Shown: positions 34,283-45,326, numbered from the stretch's first letter. The stretch: 64,000 bases of DNA from Diaporthe sp. PMI_573 (GCA_021399435.1 JAJTUP010000052.1:248001-312000); one strand, 5' to 3'. The notes: generated by a model from the sequence alone, not told the origin. Made by a program: numbers and translations.

Positions 34283-35954
34283 GGGGTGAAGCTCCCGTGT
34301 TTGCCTGGCCCCCGGCAGAGACTGCAGTGATTTGTAGTAGGTTAAATATAATAAAGCCTAATTCAGCACTATTGATTCCATTGTTTTTAACTATTCTAGA
34401 TTATCTCTGCATCAGGTGTGCAACGATTCAGCTTTTGTGCCATCTTTCAGTCGAAATTGTAAAATGAAAAGGCTTTTTAAGGTTGAAGTCCAGAAAAATT
34501 GTAGCGTTGCAATTGCCTTTATATACTCAAATATGAAGCCTATCTCAGGATTCGGGAATTTCAAGTAGGATTTGTTGAGTATCTGCTTCCTCACTTTTAC
34601 GAATAAGGATTCCTAATTTAGGAAACGGAGCAGTGGCCAGCCGGCCGTGATCGCTATGTTTTAAGTACAACTGACTTACATTAAAGTGTTTCTAGGGGCT
34701 AAACAAAGACAATAGAGGCCAAAACCTAAGCAGAGATGTCGTCAACACATTGCCTTGGGCCGACTGTAACAACCAATATCAAAATCCTGGGTTTTAACAG
34801 CACGACTAGGATATATTATTCACGCTCCTCCATAGATACCTCACTTTGTGAGCATCGTTTTCTTAGCGTTTATATAATCACCTTATACCAGCTCTACAGA
34901 CAGAAGGGATGCAGGGCGGGTATTGAAAATAATGAAACAGGTAAAGGAGAGGGAATATTCTGTCGAACAGGACGGAAAACATGGCAGGCTCTTGGTTGAG
35001 CAAACTCCAATATTCTGGTTATAGGGACTTGTGGGACATGAAGCTTGAGAAAGATGAAAATCGCGAATTGGAAGATTATTTACTGAAGAAGAATTACGGT
35101 AAGCTTGTCGGAGTTTAACAAGGAGATAGTTACTAGTAGGCCCCAGCCACCGAGTTGCCATGCCTTACTTAGGCTTCCTCAATCTCGTCCATCATCACCA
35201 AACCGTCCGCCCTTGAGACCCCGTCTATTGTGTTCTGGTATAAATCTTTCCCTATATGCAAAGTCTTGTTTTTCCTCATCACAGACCTGGCACTTAAGTC
35301 TAACACTCTTCTTACTTCGATTGATAGATTGGAGTTCTCGGGACGTTTACCGTCTTCATAACACTGCATCCCAAATTCCAGGGCACAAAGTATCGCCTAT
35401 TCCAAGTATTGACGTTTGTAGGGACTGGATTGTCCGGCCTTGCTCCCTTGATCCATGGACTTAATGTGTTCGGCATGTCGTAGATGATGAGAAAAGCTTT
35501 TCCCTATACTGTGACAAAAGCAGGCTGCCTTCTATCTAGGGCTTCGTTTTATGCAGTAAGTCACGCAATCTCGCACGCAAGAGGGAAATTGACCCTCACA
35601 CATGTGGTTCTTGAGACTAGGTTTCCCGAAAGTCTATATCGCGGCAAATTCAACATGTGAGGCTCTCATTCGACCTTGCACATCCTGGTGGTATGCGCCG
35701 CTGTGATCCAGAGTGGCTGCCAGGGCGGTCTAAGTACTGCCGTGTAAATTAGTTATTGGTCTTCCGATTTCTAAGATTAACGCTTCTATTTCAGCGATTT
35801 GAGTGCTAAGTTCAAGAAACGGGGACTTTTGCAGCTATTTATGATTCAGCTTTCGCATTCCTAAATCAAGCCAAAGGTTTCGAGATTGGATATAAATGTG
35901 GTTCAGCAGACGTGCTCAGGCCGCTCGCTGTCGTATCGACAATTGTAATAAAAC
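34283..35954. other. About 1.7 kb without supported genes
   Basis: AT-rich with short frames only. The last 150 bases probably hold the promoter of the gene at 35955; TATAAATG at 35890-35897 is a TATA candidate 58-65 bp before its ATG. Confidence 0.35.
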
Positions 35955-37877
35955 ATGGATCAAGAAGCAGGTCGGAGCTCCGCTGACAAGAGAGTGGTCA
36001 AGGCTGGTGACGAAGACCCCTGGTTACTTGCACCTGGAAGGACACGCGCACAAAGGCGAGAGGCTCAGCTTCGATCGCAATCGACGGCGAAGTCCGAAGA
36101 CTTTCTAACAGACAAGTACCGCGAAGAACTTACAGTCCGTGATATCAGAAGGATTCTCAAGAAAGAAAAAATCGCGTTCGACTCACGGGCCAAAAAGAAG
36201 GATCTACTTGATGTCTTAGAACAGCACAAGCCAAAGGAGGGTTTAAAAGAGACCCTACGACAACCTTCCGAGCATTCCCCTCGAGGAAGTACTCATGCAC
36301 CGGATCATCCGCACGATTACGTAACAAAGAGTGAAGATCAGGTGCAAAACCTTACGTCTCAGACGCAATCGACACCGCAAGCAGTACGTACTGTCGGAGA
36401 ACAAGTACCCTGGAAGCATCAAATTCAGACGGGTATAACACAGAGAGAATCAGCACCCGACCCACGCAAGCAAGGTTTGAAACGGAGGGCAGAAAATGAA
36501 ATCGTAGAAAGTGTACCAGGACAAGAGACCAGACATGACGTAAAAAAAAGAAGGATTGAACACGGCCAGCCAGATAGATTGCATTCGTTACAGGGTGAAA
36601 ATGACCCAACCGACGACCTCAAACGTTCTTTGAAACGGAAGAAAACAAAAGCGAGCGAAGATAACACACCTGGGGACAAAGCCGAGCACCGGAACAAAAG
36701 AAGAAAGATTGGCCGCGACGGTCTGGGTAATGCACCATTAGATGACAAGCGTCAATCAGACCAGCTCCACCCGCCTGGACTACATTCGAAACGCAGGGCA
36801 TCGTGTGAACTTGAAGAAGATGCGCCTGGACGCAGAATAGGACATAACGCAAAGAAAAGAAAGATCGGCCACGACAATCCAGGTGATGTATTGATAGAAG
36901 GTAAGGCCACAGGTGTACAGCGGAGAAAGTCTCGAGGCGACTCAACCGTACAGCACCATGAAAGTGAGACCGAGTCAGACGATAGATCAGTGGACACAAT
37001 ATTGCAAAGAGAACGAGATCGTTGGCAATATGCCCGAGATGGAGACGGTGATGTAGCTATGAGTGGTGCAAGTCCACCGGCAGAGCAGGTCGGACGGGGA
37101 GATCTGGAACAAGGCATAATCCACGAGAATACCACAAACTCAAGTGGATTAGAAAGAGACCACAACGACGGGGCATTCGGCAAAGCAAATATTAATAACA
37201 TGGAATCTCAAGATGATGAAAAGACAGCACATGACAAAAGAAGCAGTCAGCACAGATATCCCAGCCAGAATCCTAACGACAAAAGCAATAACCCAAATCC
37301 GACTAATGAAGCTAAAGACGAGGCATATGATGAGAGTGTGAGGGTTGATGTAAAGAGTTTTTACGAGTGGAAAAACGGCTTCTTTCGGATTAGAATTCAA
37401 GATCCGGAGTCAATTCAGGATGCGGAAGCACGGGTCGAGGGGAAGATGCGGGTAAAAGGACACACAATGATCTCATTGGACCCGATCCCCCCGATAAATG
37501 GCCGCCCAAGGAGATATTATGCGGTCAAAAATAGCTTCATACCCATGGATCCCCAGGATATACCTACCTTACAGATGGGTACGCGAGCTGACCTGAAGGA
37601 ACTCAAGAAGGGCGCAGTCCCAGAAGGGGCGTGCTATATGATTTTACCATCACACACTTTTAAATGGGCGGGTTTTCGAGACAGCTTCCACCAAAGAACA
37701 GATCCGACCAAGCCAACGTGGTTTCCTGTCACTGAGTGTCTTCCTCGCTTCCAGGCAAACACTCACGCACTATTGCAGCAAACTTGGAAGCTAGCAGGCC
37801 AGACAGAGCCCGGAGCCATGCGACTAGGCAAGACCAACAATAAAAACCGCGCTAACAAACATGATGCTGTAAGCTGA
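35955..37877 (+). CDS. 640-aa basic nuclear protein with HeH/SAP-like domain and repeated NLS segments
   Basis: One exon, ATG 35955 to stop 37877. Residues about 58-91 (ELTVRDIRRILKKEKIAFDSRAKKKDLLDVLEQH) form a helix-extended loop-helix resembling HeH/SAP/LEM DNA- or chromatin-binding domains, as in Src1/Heh proteins, but no transmembrane segment follows. The centre (about 165-330) has three loose repeats of about 50 residues, each with a bipartite basic core (HDVKKRRIEHGQPD, RNKRRKIGRDGLGN, NAKKRKIGHDNPGD). A disordered acidic zone precedes a folded C-terminal domain at about 455-600 (VDVKSFYEWKNGFFRIRIQDPESI to HTFKWAGFRDSFHQR). It is probably a chromatin-associated protein; the C-terminal domain is unnamed to me. 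Confidence 0.7.
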   Translation: MDQEAGRSSADKRVVKAGDEDPWLLAPGRTRAQRREAQLRSQSTAKSEDFLTDKYREELTVRDIRRILKKEKIAFDSRAKKKDLLDVLEQHKPKEGLKETLRQPSEHSPRGSTHAPDHPHDYVTKSEDQVQNLTSQTQSTPQAVRTVGEQVPWKHQIQTGITQRESAPDPRKQGLKRRAENEIVESVPGQETRHDVKKRRIEHGQPDRLHSLQGENDPTDDLKRSLKRKKTKASEDNTPGDKAEHRNKRRKIGRDGLGNAPLDDKRQSDQLHPPGLHSKRRASCELEEDAPGRRIGHNAKKRKIGHDNPGDVLIEGKATGVQRRKSRGDSTVQHHESETESDDRSVDTILQRERDRWQYARDGDGDVAMSGASPPAEQVGRGDLEQGIIHENTTNSSGLERDHNDGAFGKANINNMESQDDEKTAHDKRSSQHRYPSQNPNDKSNNPNPTNEAKDEAYDESVRVDVKSFYEWKNGFFRIRIQDPESIQDAEARVEGKMRVKGHTMISLDPIPPINGRPRRYYAVKNSFIPMDPQDIPTLQMGTRADLKELKKGAVPEGACYMILPSHTFKWAGFRDSFHQRTDPTKPTWFPVTECLPRFQANTHALLQQTWKLAGQTEPGAMRLGKTNNKNRANKHDAVS

Positions 37878-38028
37878 ATTTTGCTTCACTAGGTTCGAAG
37901 CTTTGGTTTGTTTTTCTAACTATCAAATTAACTTGATTCAATTATAACCTTGATGAGCCTTGTCCGTCAACATGTCGCCCATAACGCGCAAGTGGACAAT
38001 TCCTGAATAGATTTCAATGAGCTTATAC

Positions 38029-39442
38029 TCAATCCTTCGACGCAGGCAGGTTAGTGCAGGCATCATGTCTTTTTATACGTTGGTTCAATGCTTCAACAAC
38101 TCTGCTGATTGCACCAACCACCTTGTCTCTAAGTGTTTGATGACTGCACACCTGCTGCAGACCTTGCTAAAGGATGTCCTAGGAGGATTGGTCTTGTTCC
38201 CAGAAGTCCCCGGCAAGAATATTAAGACATTCTGTATAACTGGCCTTCTTGTTTTCCAGCATGGTAGCCTGCTTGGCAGTGGCTTGAAGCAAATCAGCCG
38301 AGATATCAGCAATGTTTTGCAACTCCCTAGCTTCTCTCGCCCTTGCCTCATCCTCCTCTTTCTTAGCAGTCTCTAGAAGGCCTAGTTGCTTCTGAAGGTA
38401 CTGGATTTGGCTATTGATTTCTTGCTTGGCCGTTTCGTAATGGACATGGAAGTGATCGCTGCTGGTTCCAGGAGACCAAAGCGTATGTGTATGTCCGCCC
38501 TGCAGGGTGACAGTCTCTGGCTTAAGATCGTCACCCCAGGCAAAGTCTTGGGTGTTTGCAGCTGCCTCTAAGTGTCGCAGAATGACGGCTCTCTACAATG
38601 CGAAATACAAGGTGCTGGATATATCCATCTCGACTCCGCAGGATTTCATAATAGCGCGAATTGTATTGACAATAACAGAAACGCCACTATTCACAATCGG
38701 TCCTTCCGGAATACTGTCCGCCTTTGTGATAGATATTGGAACCGGAACCTGGTTGTGGAATAGCGTCTCTAGCCTCTCCCTGGCGATTCGTCTATGATTC
38801 TCAGCCGGCATAGCGTCCAGAAGCTCTGCACCAGCTGAATCAATGACAGCTAGGAGGAGCCAAGAAGGCTGGGGGTCAGTGGTATGGATAGGAATCAGGG
38901 TTATTCGCCCGGAAATCGTTGTTGGAATGAGATCTGGGGCCTCGCTAGACTGTGCGGGCCCAGTTGCAGTTTTAGCAAGAGAGCTTATCAGCGTGACGGT
39001 GTGCGGGGCAAGATCAGCCAGTATCTGCAGGGCACTGTTGATGGTGAGGTCGTCCAGAGTGGTCTCAGCCTCGAGGCTCCTGGATTTATCATCCTCAAAA
39101 TTGACTCGGGCCTGTTTGAAAGACTCCAAGTCTGTCCCATCACCGGTGAGGTCTTGATTTGCACCAGATGTCGATAGTTGTGGCGCAGACCTAGCCTCCA
39201 CGTGTTGACTCGTGGCAGGAGCGGTGGAAAGGCGTGTCTCAAGGCTCCCCGCAGTGGCTCTTTTTCCTGGTTTCTTGCGAGATGAGGCAGGTGTCCCAGG
39301 GTTGGCCACCAACCTTTTCGGACGGCCCCGTGGTTTTTATACCTCGCGTAGAGGATCTTGACGCCGGGGCAGGCTGGGCGATGCGCTTTGCCCGGCAACT
39401 TGAATAGTTCTTTGTTTTGGTTCGATGCCACTCAAAGGCCAT
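38029..39442 (-). pseudogene. Ulp1/C48-like protease gene, decayed by several TAG codons
   Basis: From an AT-hook-like RGRPKR (about 39330) one minus frame runs to TGA at 38029-38031, interrupted only by TAG at 38593-38595, 38179-38181 and 38167-38169. A likely ATG at 39442 is in another frame, so a frameshift lies near 39340. The middle reads SWLLLAVIDSAGAELLDAMPAE and KADSIPEGPIVNSGVSVIVNTIRAI, recalling the (H)W-x-LxVID...LxD and QxNSxDCGVFV motifs of Ulp1-type SUMO proteases. The catalytic His position is Ser and the Cys is absent. After the first stop a coiled coil follows (QEINSQIQYLQKQLGLLETAKKEEDEARAREARELQ). This fits a dead copy of a repeat-associated Ulp1-like family. Confidence 0.5.
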
Positions 39443-39680
39443 GGCAAGGAATAAAAAGCCATAATAGGTTCGCCCGTTTAAATAAATCGAGAGAATAAAT
39501 TAAGATTGTGCAACCAAAGCTATCCGTACAATAACGCTGAATACTCAATAATTTTTGCGCCACATGAACGTTGCCACTGCCCTTCCTACTGTGTCTTCTT
39601 CAGTACCAGGACTTTCTCCATATTCGTTCCACCCATTTTAAAACACGGGAAGTACCGACAGCCCTGCTGCGTTTGGGAAA

Positions 39681-40175
39681 CTACGAATCATCTCCAAAGA
39701 AGTCTACTGCAAGCGGGTAAGGCTTTCTACGCCTAATGGACAGTGTGGATTCGGTTTTGGCGGTGAGATCAACTGAAGTCCCAGCTGATGGGGAAGCAGG
39801 ATAAAACGGGCTGCCCAGGGTTACAACTGGTAGTTCTTCGTCTAGTTGGCTAGAGGACGATGACGTAGATGAGATATACGGAACGAGACTTGGTTGATGA
39901 CACGGCACCTTGTTATGGTGCTCATACGAAATGGTTGCCCTGTCGGCAACAGTCTCAAAATGATCAGGCCCGAAACGGTGTCCAGCCCGAACGTTGTTGA
40001 GGGTAAGAGAGAAATGTTTGTCGGATTCGTAGATATAAATCTCGCCGTTGTATTCGCACAAGACGGCCATGTGCGCACCGGTCAGCTTAGATAGCGTGTT
40101 TGCTTTCTTCATAACACCCCTACGTCGATTCAAAAAGCCCTTAGATGGGTTAGTAAATCCTCTTGCCTTCTTCAT
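39681..40175 (-). CDS. MADS-box-like protein, 164 aa
   Basis: ATG at 40175 (the frame extends a few codons upstream without ATG). The N-terminus MKKARGFTNPSKGFLNRRRGVMKKANTLSKLTGAHMAVLCEYNGEIYIYES fits a MADS domain: basic helix (FLNRRRGVMKKANTLSKL) then beta strands (HMAVLCEYNGEIYIYES). It diverges from Mcm1/Rlm1 at several positions and looks like the short fungal MADS-like group. The rest is Ser/Pro-rich (STSSSSSQ...ASPSAGTSVDLTAK) without a keratin-like or SAM domain. If functional it would bind CArG-type DNA as a dimer. Single exon, no visible damage. Confidence 0.6.
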   Translation of the reverse strand: MKKARGFTNPSKGFLNRRRGVMKKANTLSKLTGAHMAVLCEYNGEIYIYESDKHFSLTLNNVRAGHRFGPDHFETVADRATISYEHHNKVPCHQPSLVPYISSTSSSSSQLDEELPVVTLGSPFYPASPSAGTSVDLTAKTESTLSIRRRKPYPLAVDFFGDDS

Positions 40176-40199
40176 ATTATTATTGAAAGTTAAAATCAA

Positions 40200-41130
40200 A
40201 AAATCCTAAAATTATAAAGAGATTAACAATGTCGTCTAAGGCATCTGGGCAGGTCGACCTGAATTTATCTCACATCGACATGAGCACAAATTACCAGAGT
40301 AATGTTTAAGACCGCTTTAGGTGGCCACCAAAGGTCGGGTCAGGCCTGCACGATGATCGTTTCAGTATCTTTAAAACATTGTAGGAACCGTAAGTTGGCC
40401 TACGACTACGTATTGGTACATGACCTCCTGACAGTCTAGCTTTTAAATCTTTAAAATACGCCAGACTAAGTCTTAACGTGAGCTAAGAAAGTTAGTTTCC
40501 TTAATTTTCTAATCTTTAATGTCGAAAACAGGTTCAAGAAAATATCCTTCGATGTGAAGTGTAGCATCGCCGGGCTTCAAATTCAATATCGGACTGCTCA
40601 AACGAACTATATAGCTAGGCGTTTGCCTATCTGAAGCTCATGAACCTGGTGATATTGTACTGTATATCGTCTACATGTTGGTCTCCCCGGAGAAAAACAG
40701 AGTATTCATGTAGCTATGTAGATTACAAACAACCGTCATGTGCAATTCTGTCAGAGCAAGCGAGACTGAGGGATAATTTCTTTTTCCCTCTTCACAAGTA
40801 CTGTACTCTCCTGATTGAAATAGAAGTTAATTCTAAATTTAGTAATGCGGACTTCAAATAAATTATCATCAAGGGCTATAATATACAGTACAGGAACAGC
40901 TTCTCAGGAGTAACTTTTTCAAAGTACGGTCCTTCATCTTGGTACATGTAAACTGAATCATGAAAAGTACCTCCCGAGCACATGGGTGGCTTTGAATAGG
41001 AAGAACTTTGAAAGGTCAGAAATTATCCCTTCTGTACATAAAACTAGCCACAGGTGATAAATGTACTTTTGTGCTTCTAAATTTGTCTGGTGGCAATCAG
41101 ACTGGCTGACCTGGTGCCCCTGAAACAGCT
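40200..41130. other. Gene-free stretch before the copia fragment
   Basis: About 930 AT-rich bases. I looked for a 5' LTR beginning TGTCAGATG and for integrase sequence and found neither, so the copia element to the right is 5'-truncated. Confidence 0.45.
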
Positions 41131-42765
41131 TTGAAAAGAAACAACCTCCCCGAACCGCCAAGATGGCACAATGACCTGGATAATCATCCACTTGGACCAA
41201 TATTCAGACAAGCAGAAGCTGACCATTTGCAGAGTCACATTGAAATGAAGTCATGGACCGAAATCCTCAAGAGGGACCGCCGCGCAGCAGGAAAAAAAAT
41301 CCTGGACTGCATGTGGGTGTATGTCTACAAATTCAACAAGCATGGCGTTCTTCAGAAATGCAAAGCAAGACTCGTGGTCCGCGGAGATCAACAAGCGCGA
41401 GGGCAAACACAAGAAACCTACGCAGCAACTCTCGCGGGACGGTCATTCCGAACACTGACCGCCATTGCCAACAAATTTGATCTCGAGCTGATCCAATACG
41501 ACGTTGTCAATGCGTTCGTGCACGCTCCTATCGATCAAGATATCTTCATGAGAATGCCTCGAGGATACGAGAAGAAGGGCACAATCTTGATGCTGAACAA
41601 AGCACTCTATGGGCTGCGGATTTCACCACTGCTCTGGCAAAAGGAATTCACAAAGACACTTGCCCAATGTGGATACAAACAAGTCCCACATGAACCCTGC
41701 TGCTACACCAAGAACGGCATCCTGGTCTTCTTCTACGTAGACGATATTATCGTTGCGTATAGAAAGAACCGACAAGATCAAGTCGATGAACTGGCCCACC
41801 AGCTCCAAGAGAAGTATAAAATCAGTGGAGGGGACCCGATTCAATGGTTCCTGGGCATGGAGATCCTCAGAGATCGTCCAAACAGACGGATCTGGCTGGT
41901 TCAGACCGCATACATTGAGAAGATTGCCAAACTGGCTAACAAGAAAAATCTCTCCCACACAGTCCCCATGACAGCCGAAGAGCTGATGCCTCGAATCGAC
42001 GCCGCCACAGAAGCTGAAGTCCAGACTTACCAACGAAAGATCGGATCACTTCTATTCGCTGCCATTTCCACTCGACCAGACATTGCATTCGCTACATCAA
42101 GACTTGCAAGATTCCTAACCAATCCGAGCCGAAAACACCAAGATGCTGCCGACCGCGTGCTACTCTACCTCGAACGCACCAAACACCTTGCTCTTTGCTT
42201 CAAGGACACCGAAGAGTTGGTTGTCGCAAGCGATGCTTCATTCGCAGACAACACACTCGATCGGAAAAGTTCCCAGGCATTCACAATGAAACTGTTTGGA
42301 GGCCTAATTGGATGCAGAGCAAACAAGCAAGACACGGTCACTACATCAACAACGGAGGCAGAGCTTCTAGCTCTTGCTCAAGCAGCAAAAGAAACACTAT
42401 TTGTGAGCCGGCTCCTCACAGAACTTTCAGTGGACCTGGACAACAAGCAAATCAAGATCGAATGTGACAACACACAAACAATCAAACTGGTCAACTCAGA
42501 AGTCACAACACTCAAGACCAAATTACGACATGTGGACATACACAATCACTGGCTGCGGCAGGAAACTCAACGAGGAACAATCCAGGTGGAATACACACCT
42601 TCAGCAGAAATGATGGCAGATGGGTTGACAAAGGCATTACCGGCTGGAAAGTGGAAAGGATTCCTCCACCAGTTGGGCCTAAAAGATGTGAAAACAAGAC
42701 ATGGAGAGACAACCCTACGGGAAGACCCCATAAATAACAGACTGAAAGCAGTTGAAGGGGAGTAA
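41131..42765 (+). mobile_element. Ty1/copia retrotransposon, reverse transcriptase-RNase H part
   Basis: An intact 544-codon frame without its own ATG (first codon TTG), representing the 3' part of a copia polyprotein. The RT domain begins SWTEILKRDRRAAGKKILDCMWVYVYKFNKHG, with KARLVVRGDQQ, YDVVNAFVHAPIDQDIFMRMPRGY, LNKALYGLRISPLLW and the catalytic YVDD box (FFYVDDIIVAY). RNase H carries VVASDASFADN, TTSTTEAELLALAQAAKE and VEYTPSAEMMADGLTKAL. The stop (TAA at 42763-42765) is followed by a purine-rich tract and the LTR. Gag, protease and integrase are missing upstream, so it cannot be autonomous. The undamaged frame suggests a young or selected fragment. Confidence 0.93.
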
Positions 42766-42802
42766 AACGCAGACTCCCAGTGCCTGCGAGTCTGAGGGGG
42801 TG

Positions 42803-43050
42803 TGTCAGATGTGACTAGTGATGCATTTTTCTGTACACGTACGTACGTACGTACTGTATTTTGGGTAGCTGTACGTACGTACAACTTTTCTGTACGTACA
42901 AAATTGTACCATACAAATTTCCTCCTTCCTTTTTAGGCAATAGTTGAGTACGAGCATTCATACGGTCCTGGTCTCCTGTCACTCTAGTCTCCAACCACTG
43001 ATTCCACTTCAGTACCAACCCCCAATATATCACCTGTCGACTGTAAGACA
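42803..43050 (+). mobile_element. 3' LTR of the copia element
   Basis: It starts TGTCAGATGTGAC directly after a polypurine-like run (GTCTGAGGGGGTG, 42790-42802) and ends ACTGTAAGACA at 43050, about 248 bp with TGTC/GACA ends. ACGT/GTAC microsatellite runs lie at 42837-42855 and 42872-42882. The right limit is a judgement because no second LTR is present. It shares its first 13 bases with the solo LTRs at 8115 and 12960 but otherwise differs. Confidence 0.7.
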
Positions 43051-43731
43051 CCTTCCCACTCGAAATCTCCATTGGCAGAGGCCATCACACCATCCATCCA
43101 GACCTTCTTGCCCTACGCATTCACAAACAACTCGAGGTACGAATCTTCAAGTTCCAGCCAGTCCTTCTCCTCAAGATCCGCCCAGCGCTTTTTATGCGTG
43201 TACTTCTGATCCTTAAGGCGATCTAATACGCGATCATTCATAAATATTGTGTGGATAGCTTCTCTGAAGCTCACAAGAGCCATTCTTTTAGAGGCACTGA
43301 GTATCAATTGTCTGGGCTGTCTGCGCAAAGGGGGTCACGTGACGCTCCTAATAATGACCGTCTTTCCGTATTGGGAAAGACGCAAGTGCGTCACGTGGTC
43401 CAGCCGGCAGATACGTGATGAGAAAATCTGAAAAGAACAGCAAGAAGGTGAGAACCTCTAAGAGACGGGGCTCGCCTGATGCTTGAATCAACTTTACACG
43501 ATTAAAACTGAGTTTCTTTGAAAGCTGACCTCCTCTTTTTTCGCAGTGGCGAGCTCCACGGATGTTCTGGAGTGTTCTTCTTGTGCCTGGGCACTCCTCT
43601 TCGCGATGGAAAGCTGCGGTTCTTCGGACTTTGTGTTGCGAAGGTCTTGAGTGCGCCTCGCGCTTGGGTCGAATTTCTGGACGTCATTTCCGGGATTTCC
43701 TTTGGCCCAGACTGTCTATATGAGAAGGCAG
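43051..43731. other. Flank between copia LTR and tandem repeat
   Basis: A minus-strand frame at 43113-43283 (MALVSFREAIHTIFMNDRVLDRLKDQKYTHKKRWADLEEKDWLELEDSYLELFVNA) has a clean helical look and might be a small gene or an exon; unproved. At 43333-43399 an imperfect inverted structure contains CACGTGAC at both ends and a GTCTTTCC/GGGAAAGAC hairpin, possibly a MITE remnant. Confidence 0.35.
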
Positions 43732-44290
43732 GATGGGCTCGGCGGTCCTCTCGAGGAGGCTTTTCTTATGACGAAGTCCGAATTGACCGCGGGGACGGGC
43801 ACGGTGATCTTCACAAGGAGGGTTGTCTCCTAACGTAGACCGTATTGGGCGTGGGGACGAGCCTGGCGATCCTGGCGAGGAGGGTTTCCTTGTGATGGTG
43901 TCGGATAAGGACCTTTGTTGGGCTCAGATAGTCTCTGGGAGACGGCGGGATGGGCTCGGCGATCCTTTTGAGGAGGGCTTTCTTGTGATGAAGTCTGAAC
44001 CGTCCGCGGGGACGGGCACGGTGATCTTCACAAGGAGGGTTTCGTTGTAATGTAGATTGTATTGGGCGTGGGGACGAGCTCTATGATATTGGCGAGGTGT
44101 ATGTACTTGTGCCGACGTCTGATAAGGCCTTTTCTTTGGTCGAGATTATCTCTACAAGACAGCAGGACAGGCACATTGATCGTCTCGAGGAGGGCTTTCT
44201 TGTGATAAAGTCTGGATCGGTCGGGGGGACGGGCACGGTGATGCTGGCGAGGAGGGCTTTTGGGTGATGGCTCAGAACAAGGACTCCTGA
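43732..44290. repeat. Higher-order tandem repeat, 217-bp period
   Basis: About 2.6 copies of a 217-bp unit: GGGGACGGGCACGGTGAT words start at 43791, 44008 and 44225, exactly 217 apart. Each unit has three diverged sub-repeats (GAYGGGCNCGGYGATC...GAGGAGGGYTTYCTTGTGATG) beginning at 43732, 43794 and 43856, then 43949, 44011 and 44073, then 44166 and 44228. Spacing is 62, 62, 93, repeating. 217 is not a multiple of three and the frame shifts between units, so it is not a coding repeat. Confidence 0.9.
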
Positions 44291-44502
44291 GCCCGATGAG
44301 TTAAGCATCTATCTGATGAATATATATACTGGGGTGTATATTAAGCTTTTATCTTTAGTTTTAAAGAAGAATTGTTGTATCTGAAATTTAGTGACGTTGT
44401 GCCTGGGCAAGTCGGAGCTGTGATTATATTTGAGAAAATTTCGGGCTTAACTTGCACACATATCACATCTCTAGACCTCCTTCTTTCTCTTAGCCCAACA
44501 CT

Positions 44503-44519
44503 CGGTCCGCTGCGGACCG
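44503..44519. repeat. GC palindrome CGGTCCGCTGCGGACCG
   Basis: Near-perfect palindrome with a one-base centre. The same palindrome with a different centre occurs at 45308-45326, and a variant at 54429-54447. Such GC hairpins are common at ends of fungal mobile elements, including Helitron 3' ends, but no element could be delimited. Confidence 0.7.
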
Positions 44520-45307
44520 GCTTCTAAACACCACTATTTATTTCACCATTTGAGGTATGTCTGGTACGTGTAGATTGTGATCACTAAGTATGGCGGCTTA
44601 CAGGGGTTTTCAAGTTCAATTCTTTTGTGAGGCTAGTAAACTCTACCTGGGAAGACTAAACGAGGTTGGTCGACCATAGACACAGTCCCTCACTAGAGCT
44701 TTCGCTAATCTTACTTCAGCCTAATTATCTCGCATGTCTGGACGACGACGATGCAAACAACCATGCGGGCGTTCCAGGGCAACAGGCTGGGCTCGACCCG
44801 GATTACCAAGCAAAGCTGGATCAGCTTTCCAAGTGCCGCAAGCTCGAAGACGCCCTACCTATCGCCGCGGGGATCATTTCGGCTGAAATCACTGCCTGTC
44901 TCCAGGATGTGAGGGTAAGCAAACCCCTATGTGATGACGCTGTGTACATGACTGACTCTTCGTTATAGCGTAAAGTGTAAGAGGGACTGAGCAGGAGGAT
45001 GGAGTCTTGATTTGGCCCAGTCGCAGCTTGAGTGCTAGTGGGTTGTGCGTCTTATGCCGGAGCGGAAATTGCTCCTAGTTAGTTCATACCCAAGTCGTGT
45101 TAATTAGAGACAACACGTACACTTCCTGAAATAACAGTCCAGCCATTGCAAAACTGTGTCTTAACAGCGCCTTGAACCATAGCACTCCTGTGTAGACCGC
45201 ATGTAAGAGCAAATCAACGACAGCTGCGTCCTATGTAATGTGCAGATGCCCACAAACAAATTTATCTCCATGGTGTCGGTCATTACTATTATTGCCTTCA
45301 AAACATA
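44520..45307. other. Interval between two GC palindromes
   Basis: About 790 bp. An open stretch 44715-44910 (LACLDDDDANNHAGVPGQQAGLDPDYQAKLDQLSKCRKLEDALPI...) ends at a plausible GTAAGC donor and TAG acceptor (44968), leaving RKV-stop. It has no convincing ATG and may be the last part of a small gene. Confidence is low. Confidence 0.3.
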
Positions 45308-45326
45308 GCGGTCCGCAGCGGACCGC
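45308..45326. repeat. GC palindrome GCGGTCCGCAGCGGACCGC
   Basis: Perfect 9-bp arms around one base. A second hairpin, GTTGGCT-TTC-AGCCAAC, follows at 45353-45369. See 44503 and 54429. Confidence 0.75.

Noticed and set aside
36352..37400. Several minus-strand frames of 80-150 codons
   Set aside because: Antisense shadows of the 640-aa gene, produced by its Lys/Asp/Arg-rich codons.
43518..44050. Plus-strand frames across the tandem repeat
   Set aside because: The 217-bp period is not a multiple of three, so the frame changes each unit; coding repeat is unlikely.
44503..45326. A single element bounded by the two GC palindromes
   Set aside because: Flanks show no target duplication, no inverted repeat beyond the palindromes, and no transposase between them.
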